Notes: a model not told the origin generated them from the letters alone. A stretch of DNA of 64,000 nucleotides from Agarophyton chilense (GCA_030374765.1 JARGXX010000071.1:2108001-2172000); one strand, 5' to 3'. Positions 20,466 through 30,986 are shown, counted from the stretch's first letter. Made by a program: numbers and translations.

Positions 20466-20938
20466 GAGCTCGATCGAAACGATACAAATACTATATGGGG
20501 TCACGTCAATAAGGTTAAACTGTTTTGATGGACCCACAACAGTATCTGAATGATCATCGAGTCGTCAATATTCACCGCTGTAGTAAGCGTACCTCAAATA
20601 ACATACATAGTATACACACTGGGAGACAAGCAGAAGACTCACCGTGGTGGAAACTTTTCGAGACGGAAGGACGTTGCCTGCGAACCAGTTTCCAACTGGT
20701 GATCAGTAATAGCTTTTCTGTTCCAAAAACATTGGATAGTTTTCCAACACACAAACGCAAGCAGTAGGCACAATAAAAGCCCTTCCATCATAAATAGCTT
20801 ACCCTACGCTCCACGACAAATGGAAATAAGTCATTAAAGCTAGTTTTGCACCACGAAGGACGGGGGGCGCGCCGTTAAGTGTGAAGAAGGCTAATATTGT
20901 AGTTGATGTTGAGGATTTGGATGAGGATTATGATTCAT
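20466..20938. other. Intergenic: convergent 3' regions
   Basis: Tail-to-tail gap between CZIB and the NUMOD3-type gene. A small 80-codon ORF at 20525-20767 has no recognisable content. Confidence 0.45.
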
Positions 20939-21814
20939 TTAGTCAGCCATAATATCTCTCACTTGAGGTTCGTCGTCTCCAAGCACCTCCTTAAGCATCA
21001 AATATCTCCTAATTCTAAAGATCATCATCGGGGCCACAAACCTTTCGTAAGTCGAAGCACTAGGTAGTGCTCCGTATCTCGTTCTGTATGTATCGCTCCA
21101 AAGCATAAGATCGTGATGCAACGCTCTAAACTCCCTTCGCAAAGCGAAATATTCTTTTGTCTTTCCTTTCTTGCTTTGTGAAATAAGACGTGGCCAGTCA
21201 TCTTCCGGAGCTCGATTCAGACGCGCTTGAGAAATTTTCCTTCTGCTGTCCTTCGACATGGGAATACCCTTTCGAGCATGGCTCATCCTTAGTCGGGTAG
21301 CCTTGCTCGCTGGTTGCCCTTTATTGTGCGCCGTTCGTCCCATTCTAGACGCTCGCATACGTTCCCTGAATTCAGGATCCTTCCAATTCGCCTTTGCAGC
21401 ATCAGAAATCCTTTTCAACACGTCAGGATCCCTTCGCTTGGCCAACATTTGCTCTCTCCACGCAGGATCGCTCCAAAGGTTCTTTAACCGCTCACTGCGT
21501 ATGCGACGTTCCGTTGAGGTGAACGTACGCCGTTTCTCCGTTTCCGACCGTCGCTCTGCGTCGGTTCGTCCGCCATCCGGACGGCGCTCCGACTCGGCCG
21601 CCTCGCGCGCTCGACTATTGAGAAGATGAAAGCGAATGCGAGCCAGTTGAACGCGGGTTGGAAACGGCAAGGCCGTGGGGAGCATTTCCGGGTGCGATCG
21701 CCGTTGCACCAACGGCGGTGGTAGAATTCTTTCCGCTGGCCGAACGCTCATGGAAAACGCAAAGGCCGGGGCTAGGGCTATGGACGGTGAGAGAGAGCGA
21801 GAATGGGCGCACAT
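20939..21814 (-). CDS. NUMOD3-motif protein, probably organelle-targeted DNA-binding
   Basis: 291 aa from the ATG at 21814; the frame stays open upstream to another ATG at 21946 and beyond. The centre carries two or three NUMOD3-type helical repeats: NKGQPASKATRLRMSHARKG, then MSKDSRRKISQARL, preceded by related units such as DPDVLKRISDAAKANW and DPEFRERMRASRMG. NUMOD3 is a DNA-binding module best known from GIY-YIG and HNH homing endonucleases, and is also found in plant nuclear-encoded proteins without nuclease domains. No GIY-YIG or HNH motif is visible here. The N-terminal 60 residues are rich in Ser, Ala, Pro and Arg and look like a transit peptide. A plastid or mitochondrial nucleoid role is inference. 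Confidence 0.65.
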   Translation of the reverse strand: MCAHSRSLSPSIALAPAFAFSMSVRPAERILPPPLVQRRSHPEMLPTALPFPTRVQLARIRFHLLNSRAREAAESERRPDGGRTDAERRSETEKRRTFTSTERRIRSERLKNLWSDPAWREQMLAKRRDPDVLKRISDAAKANWKDPEFRERMRASRMGRTAHNKGQPASKATRLRMSHARKGIPMSKDSRRKISQARLNRAPEDDWPRLISQSKKGKTKEYFALRREFRALHHDLMLWSDTYRTRYGALPSASTYERFVAPMMIFRIRRYLMLKEVLGDDEPQVRDIMAD

Positions 21815-22341
21815 TTTCTTCAAAGAAGAGGAAAGGGCAGTCAAGGATGCAGTTGGGCGCGGACGGGGAGTTGAGTCAATCGTCAGCTTTTGGGGACGAG
21901 ATGACAATCCTGCGTTAGAGAAATGGAGGTGGGGTGCACACGGCATGTCCCGTCTCTGAACACCACGGATTGCACCTCGGAAATATCTCGAGCCGTGCAC
22001 AGTGCTGAGTGGCAGGATACAACAGGGCAAGGGCAAGCCCTACCACGAGTCCACACCCGTGTCCACCTGTACTCGGTGTATCCTGACAACCCCCACTGTT
22101 GGTGGTTGGTGTCACAGCACCTTGACTAGCTGCGAACTTTTCCCGCCAAATCACCCAACCCCCCAGCGCTGAGAAGGGTTGAGGGTTGGAATGGTGGCAA
22201 TGCTCCATATACATCATTCTATTTCATGACGTAACTCCAGTAGACTTTCTCCACGCCGTAGAGTCTACAGCTGACGCTTTTCTTGTGAATGCCGTGTCCC
22301 AGATAACACATCGTCAATTCCCACCCAGCGCCACGTCTTAG
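21815..22341. other. Divergent upstream region of NUMOD3 and Csm1-like genes
   Basis: No supported gene. Part of it (to 22036) is open in frame with the NUMOD3-type gene but lacks a convincing start. It probably contains both promoters. Confidence 0.4.
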
Positions 22342-23067
22342 ATGACTCCATTCACCGCCAAACTGCTCCCCTCCGTTGCAGACCCTTCCCGCACCCCGCC
22401 ATCAACACCCTCCGAGGCAGCCCTACGAGAAGCATTACGCACTGCCCGAAACCTCATCACATCTCTTAAAAACGAAAACACCCGCCTCCGTACCATCAAT
22501 CTTAAATCCCAACGCGTCATCAAAAAGCCTACGGTCAGTCGCTCCGCTCGAGGTCGTTCTGAACACAAGCATGCGCGACTTTCTGCTCTTCTTTACGAAC
22601 TTGAAAGCTTACAGACGAGAACTCAACGGCAGCCTCCGCAAGCACGGCAAAAATTCTCATCAGATGCCAGCATCAAGCGATTGGCCAGAGCTGTTCACGA
22701 GGAAGAAAATGGTGCTCCGTACCGCGAACGGCGTGGCACCAATCTACAATTATGCTTAGAACATTTGTTAGGTGCTACTTTACAATGTGGCAATCAATCA
22801 GCCGTTCTCATCGACATGAAGAACCCGGAGAGCGGCAATAAGTTAGAGTTCGAGCTTCGATGGGATGAAGACCATATAGAATACACAAGACGTGAAGCTC
22901 AGTTTTCCGGTGAGCTGCCCGACCTTGCGCAGGAGGAAGGAATGCACTTCGAGATCGCACAGGGCCCTAACTTTTTAAAAGAGCTTCTACTGTGCATGTA
23001 CCCATCCAGCCCAATTTCGCCTTCGCCGCAGTCTCCACAACCGGGAGATGCAAATCCATCGGCCTAA
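22342..23067 (+). CDS. Coiled-coil protein with possible monopolin (Csm1/Pcs1)-like C-terminus
   Basis: 241 aa. Residues about 24-60 are a coiled coil (LREALRTARNLITSLKNENT). Residues about 133-222 form a compact domain with a beta-rich run (KLEFELRWDEDHIEYTRREA), then LPDLAQEEGMHFEIAQGPNF and a final LKELLLCMY helix. This layout resembles the RWD-type C-terminal domain of the monopolin subunit Csm1/Pcs1, where a short coiled coil precedes a globular domain ending in LP-x-L-x-EE...F...Q...F...L. Similarity is at pattern level only. If correct it would be a kinetochore or nucleolar chromatin organiser. Its stop lies 8 bp from that of the convergent RAD54B gene. Confidence 0.55.
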   Translation: MTPFTAKLLPSVADPSRTPPSTPSEAALREALRTARNLITSLKNENTRLRTINLKSQRVIKKPTVSRSARGRSEHKHARLSALLYELESLQTRTQRQPPQARQKFSSDASIKRLARAVHEEENGAPYRERRGTNLQLCLEHLLGATLQCGNQSAVLIDMKNPESGNKLEFELRWDEDHIEYTRREAQFSGELPDLAQEEGMHFEIAQGPNFLKELLLCMYPSSPISPSPQSPQPGDANPSA

Positions 23068-23075
23068 CTACAAAC

Positions 23076-26051
23076 TCAATCACCGTCTTCTGAATAATCT
23101 GAAGTCAAATCATTCAGTGCGTCATCCCACGCTTTGTCCTTCTGTTGTTCACCTACAAAAACCACATTTTGTGGTGCCCTTTGATCCTCGATTTCCTTCT
23201 CAGTTGCATTTTTCACAGCCACATCCAGTTGTTTTGTATTTGGATTGCTCCGTACGTTATTGTCTTGTGAAAAGGAACTCTCCTGCACCGGTTTTGTTTG
23301 CTTGTATCTTTTTTCCTTCGCCTCATCTACTCGTGCCAAAGCTTTGTCAACGTCGTCATCGTCATCACTGCTTTCCTCGGAATCGCTTTCAAACAGTTTT
23401 GGAAGTTTTCTTTTCAGATTATCGCGTTGCCTTTCAAACTCTTTTTTGGATTCGTCTGAAGGCACGAGCCCATTCTTCTTTTCCCCGTACTGGCTGCCAC
23501 ATTTTTTGGCGTAGAGATACGAAACTATACCGTGTGTGCTCAACTCTGCATTCAAAGCAGCGTTCAACACGTCATCTTCGCCGCACAAAACAAGACTCTC
23601 TACTTCAACTGACTCACTTTCGACAAGTCTTTGATACTCTCCAAAGCGTTGCAGGAGATTCTCTTTGTTCACCAAGTTCACACGACCTTCATCAAAGTCG
23701 TCGTTGTCATCAGAGACATTTTTGTCCACCATGAGCTGAGACCGCTCAAGCACTTGAAGTGTGTCACAGAAACGCAGATTTCCGTGGTACTGAAACAAGT
23801 CTTTCAATTGCTCTGCACTAAAGTTGCCCTCCTTACCTCCAAACACCCCCCCGGAACTCACACCGTTTTCTTCGTCTCCGTCAACGGCGCTTTGCAATTC
23901 CCCTTTAAAAAGCTGTCTTTGAAAGATTTTCTCTTCAATGGTTCCGGTGCATAAGAGCCGGTACACGAATACTGGCCTTTTCTGACCATCGCGCCAAACC
24001 CTTGCCATTGCCTGCAAGTCCGTCGCAGGATTCCAGTCTGGATCAAACAGAATGAGACGACTTGCTCCAACAAGATTTAGACCTACTCCACCAGCCTTCG
24101 CGCTGAGAAGAAAGACATCTCCATTCCTGCCTTTGTTGAACTGTCGAACTATGTCTCCCCGGTGGTTCACATTTGTGCTTCCATCCAATCGACAGTACTT
24201 GATAGTACGACGTATCAATGCATCTTGAATGAGATCAAGAGTTGAAGTGAAATTGCTCACAAGAATTACCTTTTCTCCAGCTGAAAGACTTGCATCGCAT
24301 ATTGACATGGTTACAAGCATTTTAGAAGAGTGCGACACGTCGAAGTGCTCCTTGCGCAAGTTGTCCCCATTCTGAAGGCTTGAATTGTCATCAGAATCTT
24401 TGAAAACTAGAGTTGGATGACTACAGATTTTGCGAAGATAATTGATAGCGCTCAAGGCGGCACTGAATCTACTTGTATCTAGATTGGCGTAACGATTGTT
24501 CGCCTCTCTTTTGTAAGCCTCTTCTTGTTCTGGAACAAGCCTGCAGAAGATAGCCGTCTCGGTTTTAGGCGGTAGATACTTTTCGAGGATATCCGAAGTT
24601 CGACGAAGAACAAAACAAGACGTTGCACGAAAGAGTTCCTGAGCCCGTGCCTCTCCAAGTCGTATCACGCTCTGAGTAGCGTTTGAGTCCCTAGACGCGA
24701 TAATTGGGTTGGCAAAGATGTTTCGGAAACACTGAAGAGTACCTAAACACCCAGGATTCACAAAGTCGCATACTGCAAAGAACTCATCGAGGTCATTTTG
24801 CACCGGAGTCCCCGTCAGGATGATTCTTCTCTTACATGGAAGGTTCCGCAGGGCCTCAATGGTCTTATTCCCCTGGCTACTCTTAAGTCGATGGCCTTCA
24901 TCACAAATGACAAGACCACAGCCGCTCTTATACAAATGATCGGAATAGCTCCTAAACATCTCGTAGGATATGATTAGTAGTCTTTTCACGTTACCATTGA
25001 CGAAGGCTGCAAGGCCTTGCTTGCTTTCGAACGTAGAGTTTCCGCTTTCTACCCAGACAGGCTGTAGTCTCTCGTTTCCCAACCACTTCTTCACTTCATT
25101 CACCCAGTTGGTGACTAAAGAAGCAGGACATACGACAATCGCCTTTTTCACTAGAGGAGAAACATTGGGTCCTTGCTTGAGAAGAGTCCAGATGAGTGCG
25201 ATAGCCTGGAGGGACTTACCAAGCCCCATTTCGTCCGCAAGGATTGCACCCTTCCCAAGAATATCATTTGAATAAGATACCCCTAATGCGCAGCGATATA
25301 GAAATGAAATTCCCTCCTTCTGATGTTCTCTCATATGTCGCGCAAGGCAAGGGTCAAGAACGACAGGAATATCACTGGGATCATTCTCGTTCTTTTTGGA
25401 ACAGGAAAGCACGCACGCATTGGGAGCAAGTGGATCGTGCAGAGGGCCCCTTCCATTGGTTTGCATGTTAACAGACTTCGAGTTTGGCCGCAGAGGCTTA
25501 AACGGCTTCCTCTTCACTACCATTTTACTTGTAGCGATCAGCTGGGGCTGGGTTTTTAAGAAGATACGTCCGGAAACGTAGTCAAGCTCATTCACTTTTT
25601 CCTGCACCTCAAGTTCGAATGTGCTCACTTCCAGCGTGTTACCTGGCTTCAGGCCTCCTAATTTACCGACGCGCTCAGATGTGACCTTTTTGCCATCTTC
25701 ATTCTGAAGCTCGACGTGTCGATCGTTTGTCACGATGATGAATCCGTCAAGATAGGACTTGCGCTTCTTGTTCGAACGCTTTGTGTAAAGTACGGAAAAG
25801 TACAGTTTGTCTTTCACTGCAAACCCACTGTCTGCGCTTGTTGCGGGGTTCAGTTTGTTTGGTAGAGTGCGTGATAATGCTCGATGCAAATAAGGTTTTG
25901 GTAATTGCGATGGCGGTAGCACGCAGGGTTTGGCGGCAGTATTATCGCTCGAAGTCAGACGGGGTGTTATTCGGCTATTTGTGCACATCGGAGATGCACG
26001 TACGCGAGACAGGCCGGCTCTTAAACGGGGACGAGGATGAGAGGGATGCAT
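23076..26051 (-). CDS. RAD54B: RAD54B-type SNF2 DNA translocase
   Basis: 991 aa from the ATG at 26051. Near the N-terminus (about 82-165) is the YFSVLYTKRSNKKRKSY-type domain found at this place in RAD54B and ZGRF1. The SNF2 core follows in order: ILADEMGLGKS (Walker A), VVCPASLVTNW, the Walker B box CDEGHRLKSS with the RAD54-typical DEGH, ILTGTPVQNDLDEFF, then the helicase C domain with SAKAGGVGLNLVGASR and QAMARVWRDGQKRPVFVYRL. The C-terminal 200 residues are acidic and Ser-rich. The enzyme remodels DNA at Rad51 filaments during homologous recombination. The chance that it is RAD54 itself is small because of the extra N-terminal domain. Confidence 0.9.
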   Translation of the reverse strand: MHPSHPRPRLRAGLSRVRASPMCTNSRITPRLTSSDNTAAKPCVLPPSQLPKPYLHRALSRTLPNKLNPATSADSGFAVKDKLYFSVLYTKRSNKKRKSYLDGFIIVTNDRHVELQNEDGKKVTSERVGKLGGLKPGNTLEVSTFELEVQEKVNELDYVSGRIFLKTQPQLIATSKMVVKRKPFKPLRPNSKSVNMQTNGRGPLHDPLAPNACVLSCSKKNENDPSDIPVVLDPCLARHMREHQKEGISFLYRCALGVSYSNDILGKGAILADEMGLGKSLQAIALIWTLLKQGPNVSPLVKKAIVVCPASLVTNWVNEVKKWLGNERLQPVWVESGNSTFESKQGLAAFVNGNVKRLLIISYEMFRSYSDHLYKSGCGLVICDEGHRLKSSQGNKTIEALRNLPCKRRIILTGTPVQNDLDEFFAVCDFVNPGCLGTLQCFRNIFANPIIASRDSNATQSVIRLGEARAQELFRATSCFVLRRTSDILEKYLPPKTETAIFCRLVPEQEEAYKREANNRYANLDTSRFSAALSAINYLRKICSHPTLVFKDSDDNSSLQNGDNLRKEHFDVSHSSKMLVTMSICDASLSAGEKVILVSNFTSTLDLIQDALIRRTIKYCRLDGSTNVNHRGDIVRQFNKGRNGDVFLLSAKAGGVGLNLVGASRLILFDPDWNPATDLQAMARVWRDGQKRPVFVYRLLCTGTIEEKIFQRQLFKGELQSAVDGDEENGVSSGGVFGGKEGNFSAEQLKDLFQYHGNLRFCDTLQVLERSQLMVDKNVSDDNDDFDEGRVNLVNKENLLQRFGEYQRLVESESVEVESLVLCGEDDVLNAALNAELSTHGIVSYLYAKKCGSQYGEKKNGLVPSDESKKEFERQRDNLKRKLPKLFESDSEESSDDDDDVDKALARVDEAKEKRYKQTKPVQESSFSQDNNVRSNPNTKQLDVAVKNATEKEIEDQRAPQNVVFVGEQQKDKAWDDALNDLTSDYSEDGD

Positions 26052-26699
26052 TTTCGAGGCACAGAGAAAGTGGGGACTGCCGACAACCCGCTCGGTTCAG
26101 TAGAGATAACTTTAGCGATGACGTTGGACGTCAGACCAAGTTTACATAGACAAAGGAACGGGAAACAGCTACTTCAAAGTGTAGTCCTGCCATGCAAGGG
26201 ATCCAATGGCCACGTGAAGGGAAATCAGGTTTCAATAGAGGGCCGCTTTATTTGGCGGATGAATCTGTGTTTCGTTTCAAACTATGGAGCAATAAGGCGT
26301 GTCTGTATGCTCTTTGTTTGGAATTGCTTACCCATAATGTTTGAAAATATTATTAAGGCACAACTGGCCACGTTTTTAGGAATCTACGTCTTTGAATAGG
26401 GCGGCGAGGGATTAGTGCGTCCCAAACAGTGCTGCGCTGCTTCTTGGCGGGAAATTGCTTTCTTTCCACAACGGCCAGTTCGGCTGTGTGGCATCTACAC
26501 CTCGTGGCATCACCGTTCCGCTCATATAACCCCTATAGCGTCTGGGAATTAACCACTGCTTCCCGTACCCCTCCCCGAACATACCTCCAATCTTATCAGG
26601 CTCTTCTGCATTCAGCGGTATCATATTGCATTGGCAAGTCTGTCATCTGACCTTTCCTCATCCAGTGTTTATTTGTCAAACAGCACCTTGTGTGAACCT
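26052..26699. other. Divergent upstream region
   Basis: Lies between the starts of RAD54B and the large gene at 26700. Short ORFs only. A presumed promoter region for both genes. Confidence 0.45.
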
Positions 26700-29600
26700 A
26701 TGCGCCTTCACCATGTCCTCGTTGATTCGTCGAGCGCTCTGCAGTATTGCAAAACCTCTGAAACGCAAGCAAATGATGTCAAAGACATTTCAAAGAACCT
26801 TTACACGGTGATACTGGGTCTTCTCCGAGCCTCAAAATGTTCTACCTTCACCTTCCACGGATTCAATTCTCTTTTACCCTCCGTTCCTCTGTGTCAGGCA
26901 TTGCAGATGAGTCCAAGTACCCTTCGCAATCTTCAAAATGAGATAGCGACTAATCTGCAATTGACGGGGACGTCTCCGTCATCAATAGTAGGATCTGATG
27001 GGAACGCGTCGATATCCGGAGTACTCAGAGTACTTCAACAGCTCATAAAGAAACTGCACAGCTGTCGGAGCATGCATTCCGCCAGACCTCCGAAGCAAAT
27101 CATTTATCTCTTCAGTTGTGGCCCAGGTTTTGAGAGTGAAACTTCAAAACGGAGGTCTTCTGCCTCACTTTCTTCTCGTAGAGAGAAGAGCACGACACAG
27201 GTATCAAACATACTCTGTGAGACTACGGAGAAGCTTAAGAAGCACAACATGACTCTTGTGTGGATACGCTTGGGACCTCGCACCGACGTGGATCAATCCG
27301 TATTGCCTCGCTTAAGCAAGTCGAACCGTGTCGACGGCTGGATTCAGAACAACGCTCACTTTGAAATCAAGGACTTCGCAGACTTACTGACGTTAGGACA
27401 GCCTATTAGACGTCCTTTGGCGTTTACTCTTCAAAAGAGGCTTGGTGAAATCCATTCCTTTCGAGACAAGCAGCAAAATGAAGCTAGGGATCACGAAATA
27501 GCCCGGATTCTCTTCGAACGAAGCGATACTGAAGGAGGACAGATGCTTTTTCATCTTGCAGCCGTGCGAATACAATCAGCCGACAATTCAAAGCGACAGA
27601 AAGAACGCGAGACAACGTACCTACTTTCCCATTATCTTAAGAAGTGCGAATCGCATTTCTCTACGAAGGGATTGGTAGAAACCGGGCCAAGGATGCTAAA
27701 ACCAAAAGCAGCAGATGACGTTGAACCGTTTACTTCACTCATGTCGTTCCTTCTGCGAACGGAGACGATTGCAGTGGTAAACGAGTTTGTTGTGGATCAG
27801 AAGAACAAAGCCTTTGACAGCCGCCTGGTCACGATTGCCCCTTATGCGCCAAAGATCGCGGTAGTTTCTTATATACCATTTCAAGTTAATTCCCGCACCT
27901 TGAGCGGCTCGCCGATACCTGATACGTATAGCCAGTGGAAGAAATGGTACAGTGATGACAAGATAAAACGAATGGAGTACGAATCTCATGGTACAATGGC
28001 ACACCCCGAAGTCTATAAACAACATACTTCTAACAATGCCACCGGCAACGCATTCAAAGAATACTTGGGCGCCGTCGACACTGATAATCATCCGAGCAAG
28101 AATTGGAGCTCAAACGAGAAAACAGCAAGCTGTAAGAATGACATGAAGGAAAATGAAACTCAGCTGGCTCCAATTCTTGGAAATGAAGTTGCAACGGTTA
28201 GAGCCACCACTCTGGATGCAAAGGCATTCGTACCCACGACGGATCCCTGCTTTCCAAAGACCCCGAAGCCTTCTTTGTCACCATCCACATTAAAGAGCGT
28301 GGCTTCCAAAATACAACCGAATGCGCCCATGACGATCACAAAGAACGGATTCCGGTACAAGCGTATTTCTGTTAATAAGCGAGGACAACGTGACCGACTT
28401 GGAACACCAAATTTCGATTCAGTGACTCTCTCGCCAAAACCCAAGAAGTGCAATGGTGCCAGGATTGTGGTACAAGGTACAAGTCTTTCTACGGGTGTTC
28501 TCAAGCGTCTAGGAACCAACGGCTGCCCATCGCCAAGCAAAAACAGCAGAGAGGAGCTGCAGCGAAACGCGGTAGGGGCGAAAGAAGACCGAAGCTCAGT
28601 GCTCCGCTTACACGATATGATGCGTTCGAGCCCTCGGCCGGGGTCATTAGTTCAGAAACTGTCGACGTTAACGGAACCTCATCCCTTGGCAAAAGCAGTC
28701 AGAGACGCTCAGCTCACGAAGACAAAAGAACTAACTCATGTACAGGTTTGTCCTTCGGCATTCGGATGGTGTATGGATCCTGTCCCTTTGAAGGCTATGA
28801 ACGAACGACAGGGTGTGAAACACAACGGCGATACAATGAGAACCAACACCACGGATACTGGGCTTGGATCTTGTCAAGAAGAAGAGCCGTTCTCCGATAA
28901 AAAGGCAAACAGAATAGATTGTGTGATAACGAATAGAAAAAGAACTCAAAATGAACTGCTGGAAAGTTTAGTACAGAATCGAGGAGCATCCAACACTGGT
29001 ACGGTTTCACCGCTCAGAGAACCTATAGCAACCTCCGAGTGTGACAAGACTCCTCTACCTCGATCATGCTTAGCTCCCTCAGACGGTGCCCATGCAATCG
29101 ATGCCTTGTCCAAAGCTGTAGGGAGATTTGATGTAATAGCCACCGAGCTGTTGGATCGTTCTTTTGATGTCGGAGAGCCATTGGTAAGAAATCTAATCTC
29201 CCAATTATCGGCTATTACTGAGCATGTCGCAATGACACGATATTCGTGGTCGGAGCTGAATTCCTTCGTAACGAGGAGGCTAAAGGATGATGACAATGTC
29301 ATAGCTTCCATGCAAGCAGAACAGAAGACTTTTTTTTCCCAGGAACATGCTGCGATCAAAGGTATGAATGGAAAGCTGTGGAAAGTTTTTTTCGACGCTT
29401 TTGAACAGGTAATATGGCTGCTGGTAAAGCTGATGGACCCCACGGCCAAGATATCCCTGAAGTCTAAGAAGAAACCAGATTTCTTCCGAAGAGCGACCAC
29501 AATCCTGTCTTGTGTTCAAGTTACTGCCGAGCTTAAGTCTTCTGGATTCGACTCCTCACAGTTCTTTCGAAGAGCGCTAGATAGTTTCTTTGAAACGACG

Positions 29601-30824
29601 TTGTCACACTTTGCTCAAGCCCCACACTACGAGATCCTCAGACACTGGACGAGAAATGTCTTCGAACACTTTGAAAAGGATTTGCCGACTAAGAGGCCTT
29701 CCGGAAGTTCACGCATCAATATGAAAACAGTAACGTTGACCTCGCCGAAAGGTACGCCTAATTACGCAAAGGAAAAAAAGTCCATTTCGAAAACCCATTC
29801 TGTTCCTCGCAATCAGAAACCTTCGGGAAGAAGTCTCGCAAGCTTTTTGCCTCGCCGGAAGCGTACAGTCCGAAAACCGGAATCTCTTCGAAATCACCCA
29901 GCGTTCAGAAGAGGAAAAGCTTTCGCAGGTGTTTCAAAGAAGAGAAAGTCAACGAATTATGAACCTTCGTCAAAAAGCGCTTGCCCTTCACGAGTGTTGG
30001 ACAAACTTATACACATGGGAAGTTTGCAGTCTTCACTTGACGCCATCAAAGTACCAGAGCACAAAGAGTGTGACTTTCGAGAGGAGGAAGTCGTAGCCAC
30101 CGATGACGAAATCGACAGAGAAATGGTCCCCATAGAACAACCCCGGACTGCGTTGGGCTTGGTCTCTTCAAATGTCGTGGGCGATCTGAGGGAGTCGATT
30201 GGAACCTCTTCTGAAAAAAAAATCACAATGGTCGCTTTGCAAGGTGAAGCCGATTTGAACGCAGTTGAGGGTGCTCGCGACAAAGACAAAGCATCAACTG
30301 AAAGTGTACCCCAACTGTTGCGAACTGTATTGAAGCCCATATCTATCAAATATGATGGTGATCACGAACGAGAGAATCTGTCCGGTTTATTCCCCAGCAA
30401 GGAGGCCCAGGAAAGTCAGCAGTGCAGGTTAGAGAAAGCGACGCCAAGGACGGGGGAGCTTGAAAACATTACGGATCATCCCTCGAGCGACCGTACCGTT
30501 AAACGCAAGGTGAGAGAATCTAGAGCCTTTCCAATTGGTACTGGTGAGTCTAAGTTTGAAATCACCAAAACGCGGCAGAATTTCGTCGTCCAAGTTCTTC
30601 CGATGCCTGATCCTCCGGTGGATGAAGCTTCAGAAGAAACCGATTTGCGTTCTGTTAAGAAGAGAAAGCTTCTTTCGCAGGATGACCGAAGACTTCAAAC
30701 CCTTGACGGAGTTCGAAAAAAGTCAGACCCGGAAAAGCCTCAATGTGCTGAACAGAAACCCAAATTGTCTTTGTTTGATCGCTTACGTCTGGTTGTTTCG
30801 AAGTCCATCAATCTTGGCGGTTAA
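26700..30824 (+). CDS. Large basic protein, possible Treslin/TICRR-like N-terminus
   Basis: 1374 aa from the first ATG at 26700; the frame extends 23 codons further without an ATG. The N-terminus (MRLHHVLVDSSSALQYC, then KQIIYLFSCGPG and KKHNMTLVWIRLGPRTD) follows the strand order of the von Willebrand A-like domain at the start of Treslin, the metazoan/plant counterpart of Sld3 in replication origin firing. A helical region at about residues 780-1000 precedes a long, very basic, Ser/Pro-rich tail with many S/T-P sites and RRKRT/KKRK clusters, also as in Treslin. The match is by architecture only and no residue-level signature proves it. Single exon. If not Treslin, it is an unidentified nuclear protein. 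Confidence 0.6.
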   Translation: MRLHHVLVDSSSALQYCKTSETQANDVKDISKNLYTVILGLLRASKCSTFTFHGFNSLLPSVPLCQALQMSPSTLRNLQNEIATNLQLTGTSPSSIVGSDGNASISGVLRVLQQLIKKLHSCRSMHSARPPKQIIYLFSCGPGFESETSKRRSSASLSSRREKSTTQVSNILCETTEKLKKHNMTLVWIRLGPRTDVDQSVLPRLSKSNRVDGWIQNNAHFEIKDFADLLTLGQPIRRPLAFTLQKRLGEIHSFRDKQQNEARDHEIARILFERSDTEGGQMLFHLAAVRIQSADNSKRQKERETTYLLSHYLKKCESHFSTKGLVETGPRMLKPKAADDVEPFTSLMSFLLRTETIAVVNEFVVDQKNKAFDSRLVTIAPYAPKIAVVSYIPFQVNSRTLSGSPIPDTYSQWKKWYSDDKIKRMEYESHGTMAHPEVYKQHTSNNATGNAFKEYLGAVDTDNHPSKNWSSNEKTASCKNDMKENETQLAPILGNEVATVRATTLDAKAFVPTTDPCFPKTPKPSLSPSTLKSVASKIQPNAPMTITKNGFRYKRISVNKRGQRDRLGTPNFDSVTLSPKPKKCNGARIVVQGTSLSTGVLKRLGTNGCPSPSKNSREELQRNAVGAKEDRSSVLRLHDMMRSSPRPGSLVQKLSTLTEPHPLAKAVRDAQLTKTKELTHVQVCPSAFGWCMDPVPLKAMNERQGVKHNGDTMRTNTTDTGLGSCQEEEPFSDKKANRIDCVITNRKRTQNELLESLVQNRGASNTGTVSPLREPIATSECDKTPLPRSCLAPSDGAHAIDALSKAVGRFDVIATELLDRSFDVGEPLVRNLISQLSAITEHVAMTRYSWSELNSFVTRRLKDDDNVIASMQAEQKTFFSQEHAAIKGMNGKLWKVFFDAFEQVIWLLVKLMDPTAKISLKSKKKPDFFRRATTILSCVQVTAELKSSGFDSSQFFRRALDSFFETTLSHFAQAPHYEILRHWTRNVFEHFEKDLPTKRPSGSSRINMKTVTLTSPKGTPNYAKEKKSISKTHSVPRNQKPSGRSLASFLPRRKRTVRKPESLRNHPAFRRGKAFAGVSKKRKSTNYEPSSKSACPSRVLDKLIHMGSLQSSLDAIKVPEHKECDFREEEVVATDDEIDREMVPIEQPRTALGLVSSNVVGDLRESIGTSSEKKITMVALQGEADLNAVEGARDKDKASTESVPQLLRTVLKPISIKYDGDHERENLSGLFPSKEAQESQQCRLEKATPRTGELENITDHPSSDRTVKRKVRESRAFPIGTGESKFEITKTRQNFVVQVLPMPDPPVDEASEETDLRSVKKRKLLSQDDRRLQTLDGVRKKSDPEKPQCAEQKPKLSLFDRLRLVVSKSINLGG

Positions 30825-30986
30825 TTGCTTTAAGCCTTTTTCTTAAGGTCTTTACTCTCATTTCATCGATAGCATTAGGGCAGTATTAAATAGCCATTTT
30901 TATGACTTAACTCAGCATAAGACATGTTCTTTGGTTTTGTTTGATACGATACGAAAGTATGGGAAACAGTGATGTAATTTTCAACG

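Noticed and set aside
23048..23734. 228-codon + strand ORF opposite RAD54B
   Set aside because: Shadow of the acidic C-terminal tail of RAD54B; no motif of its own.
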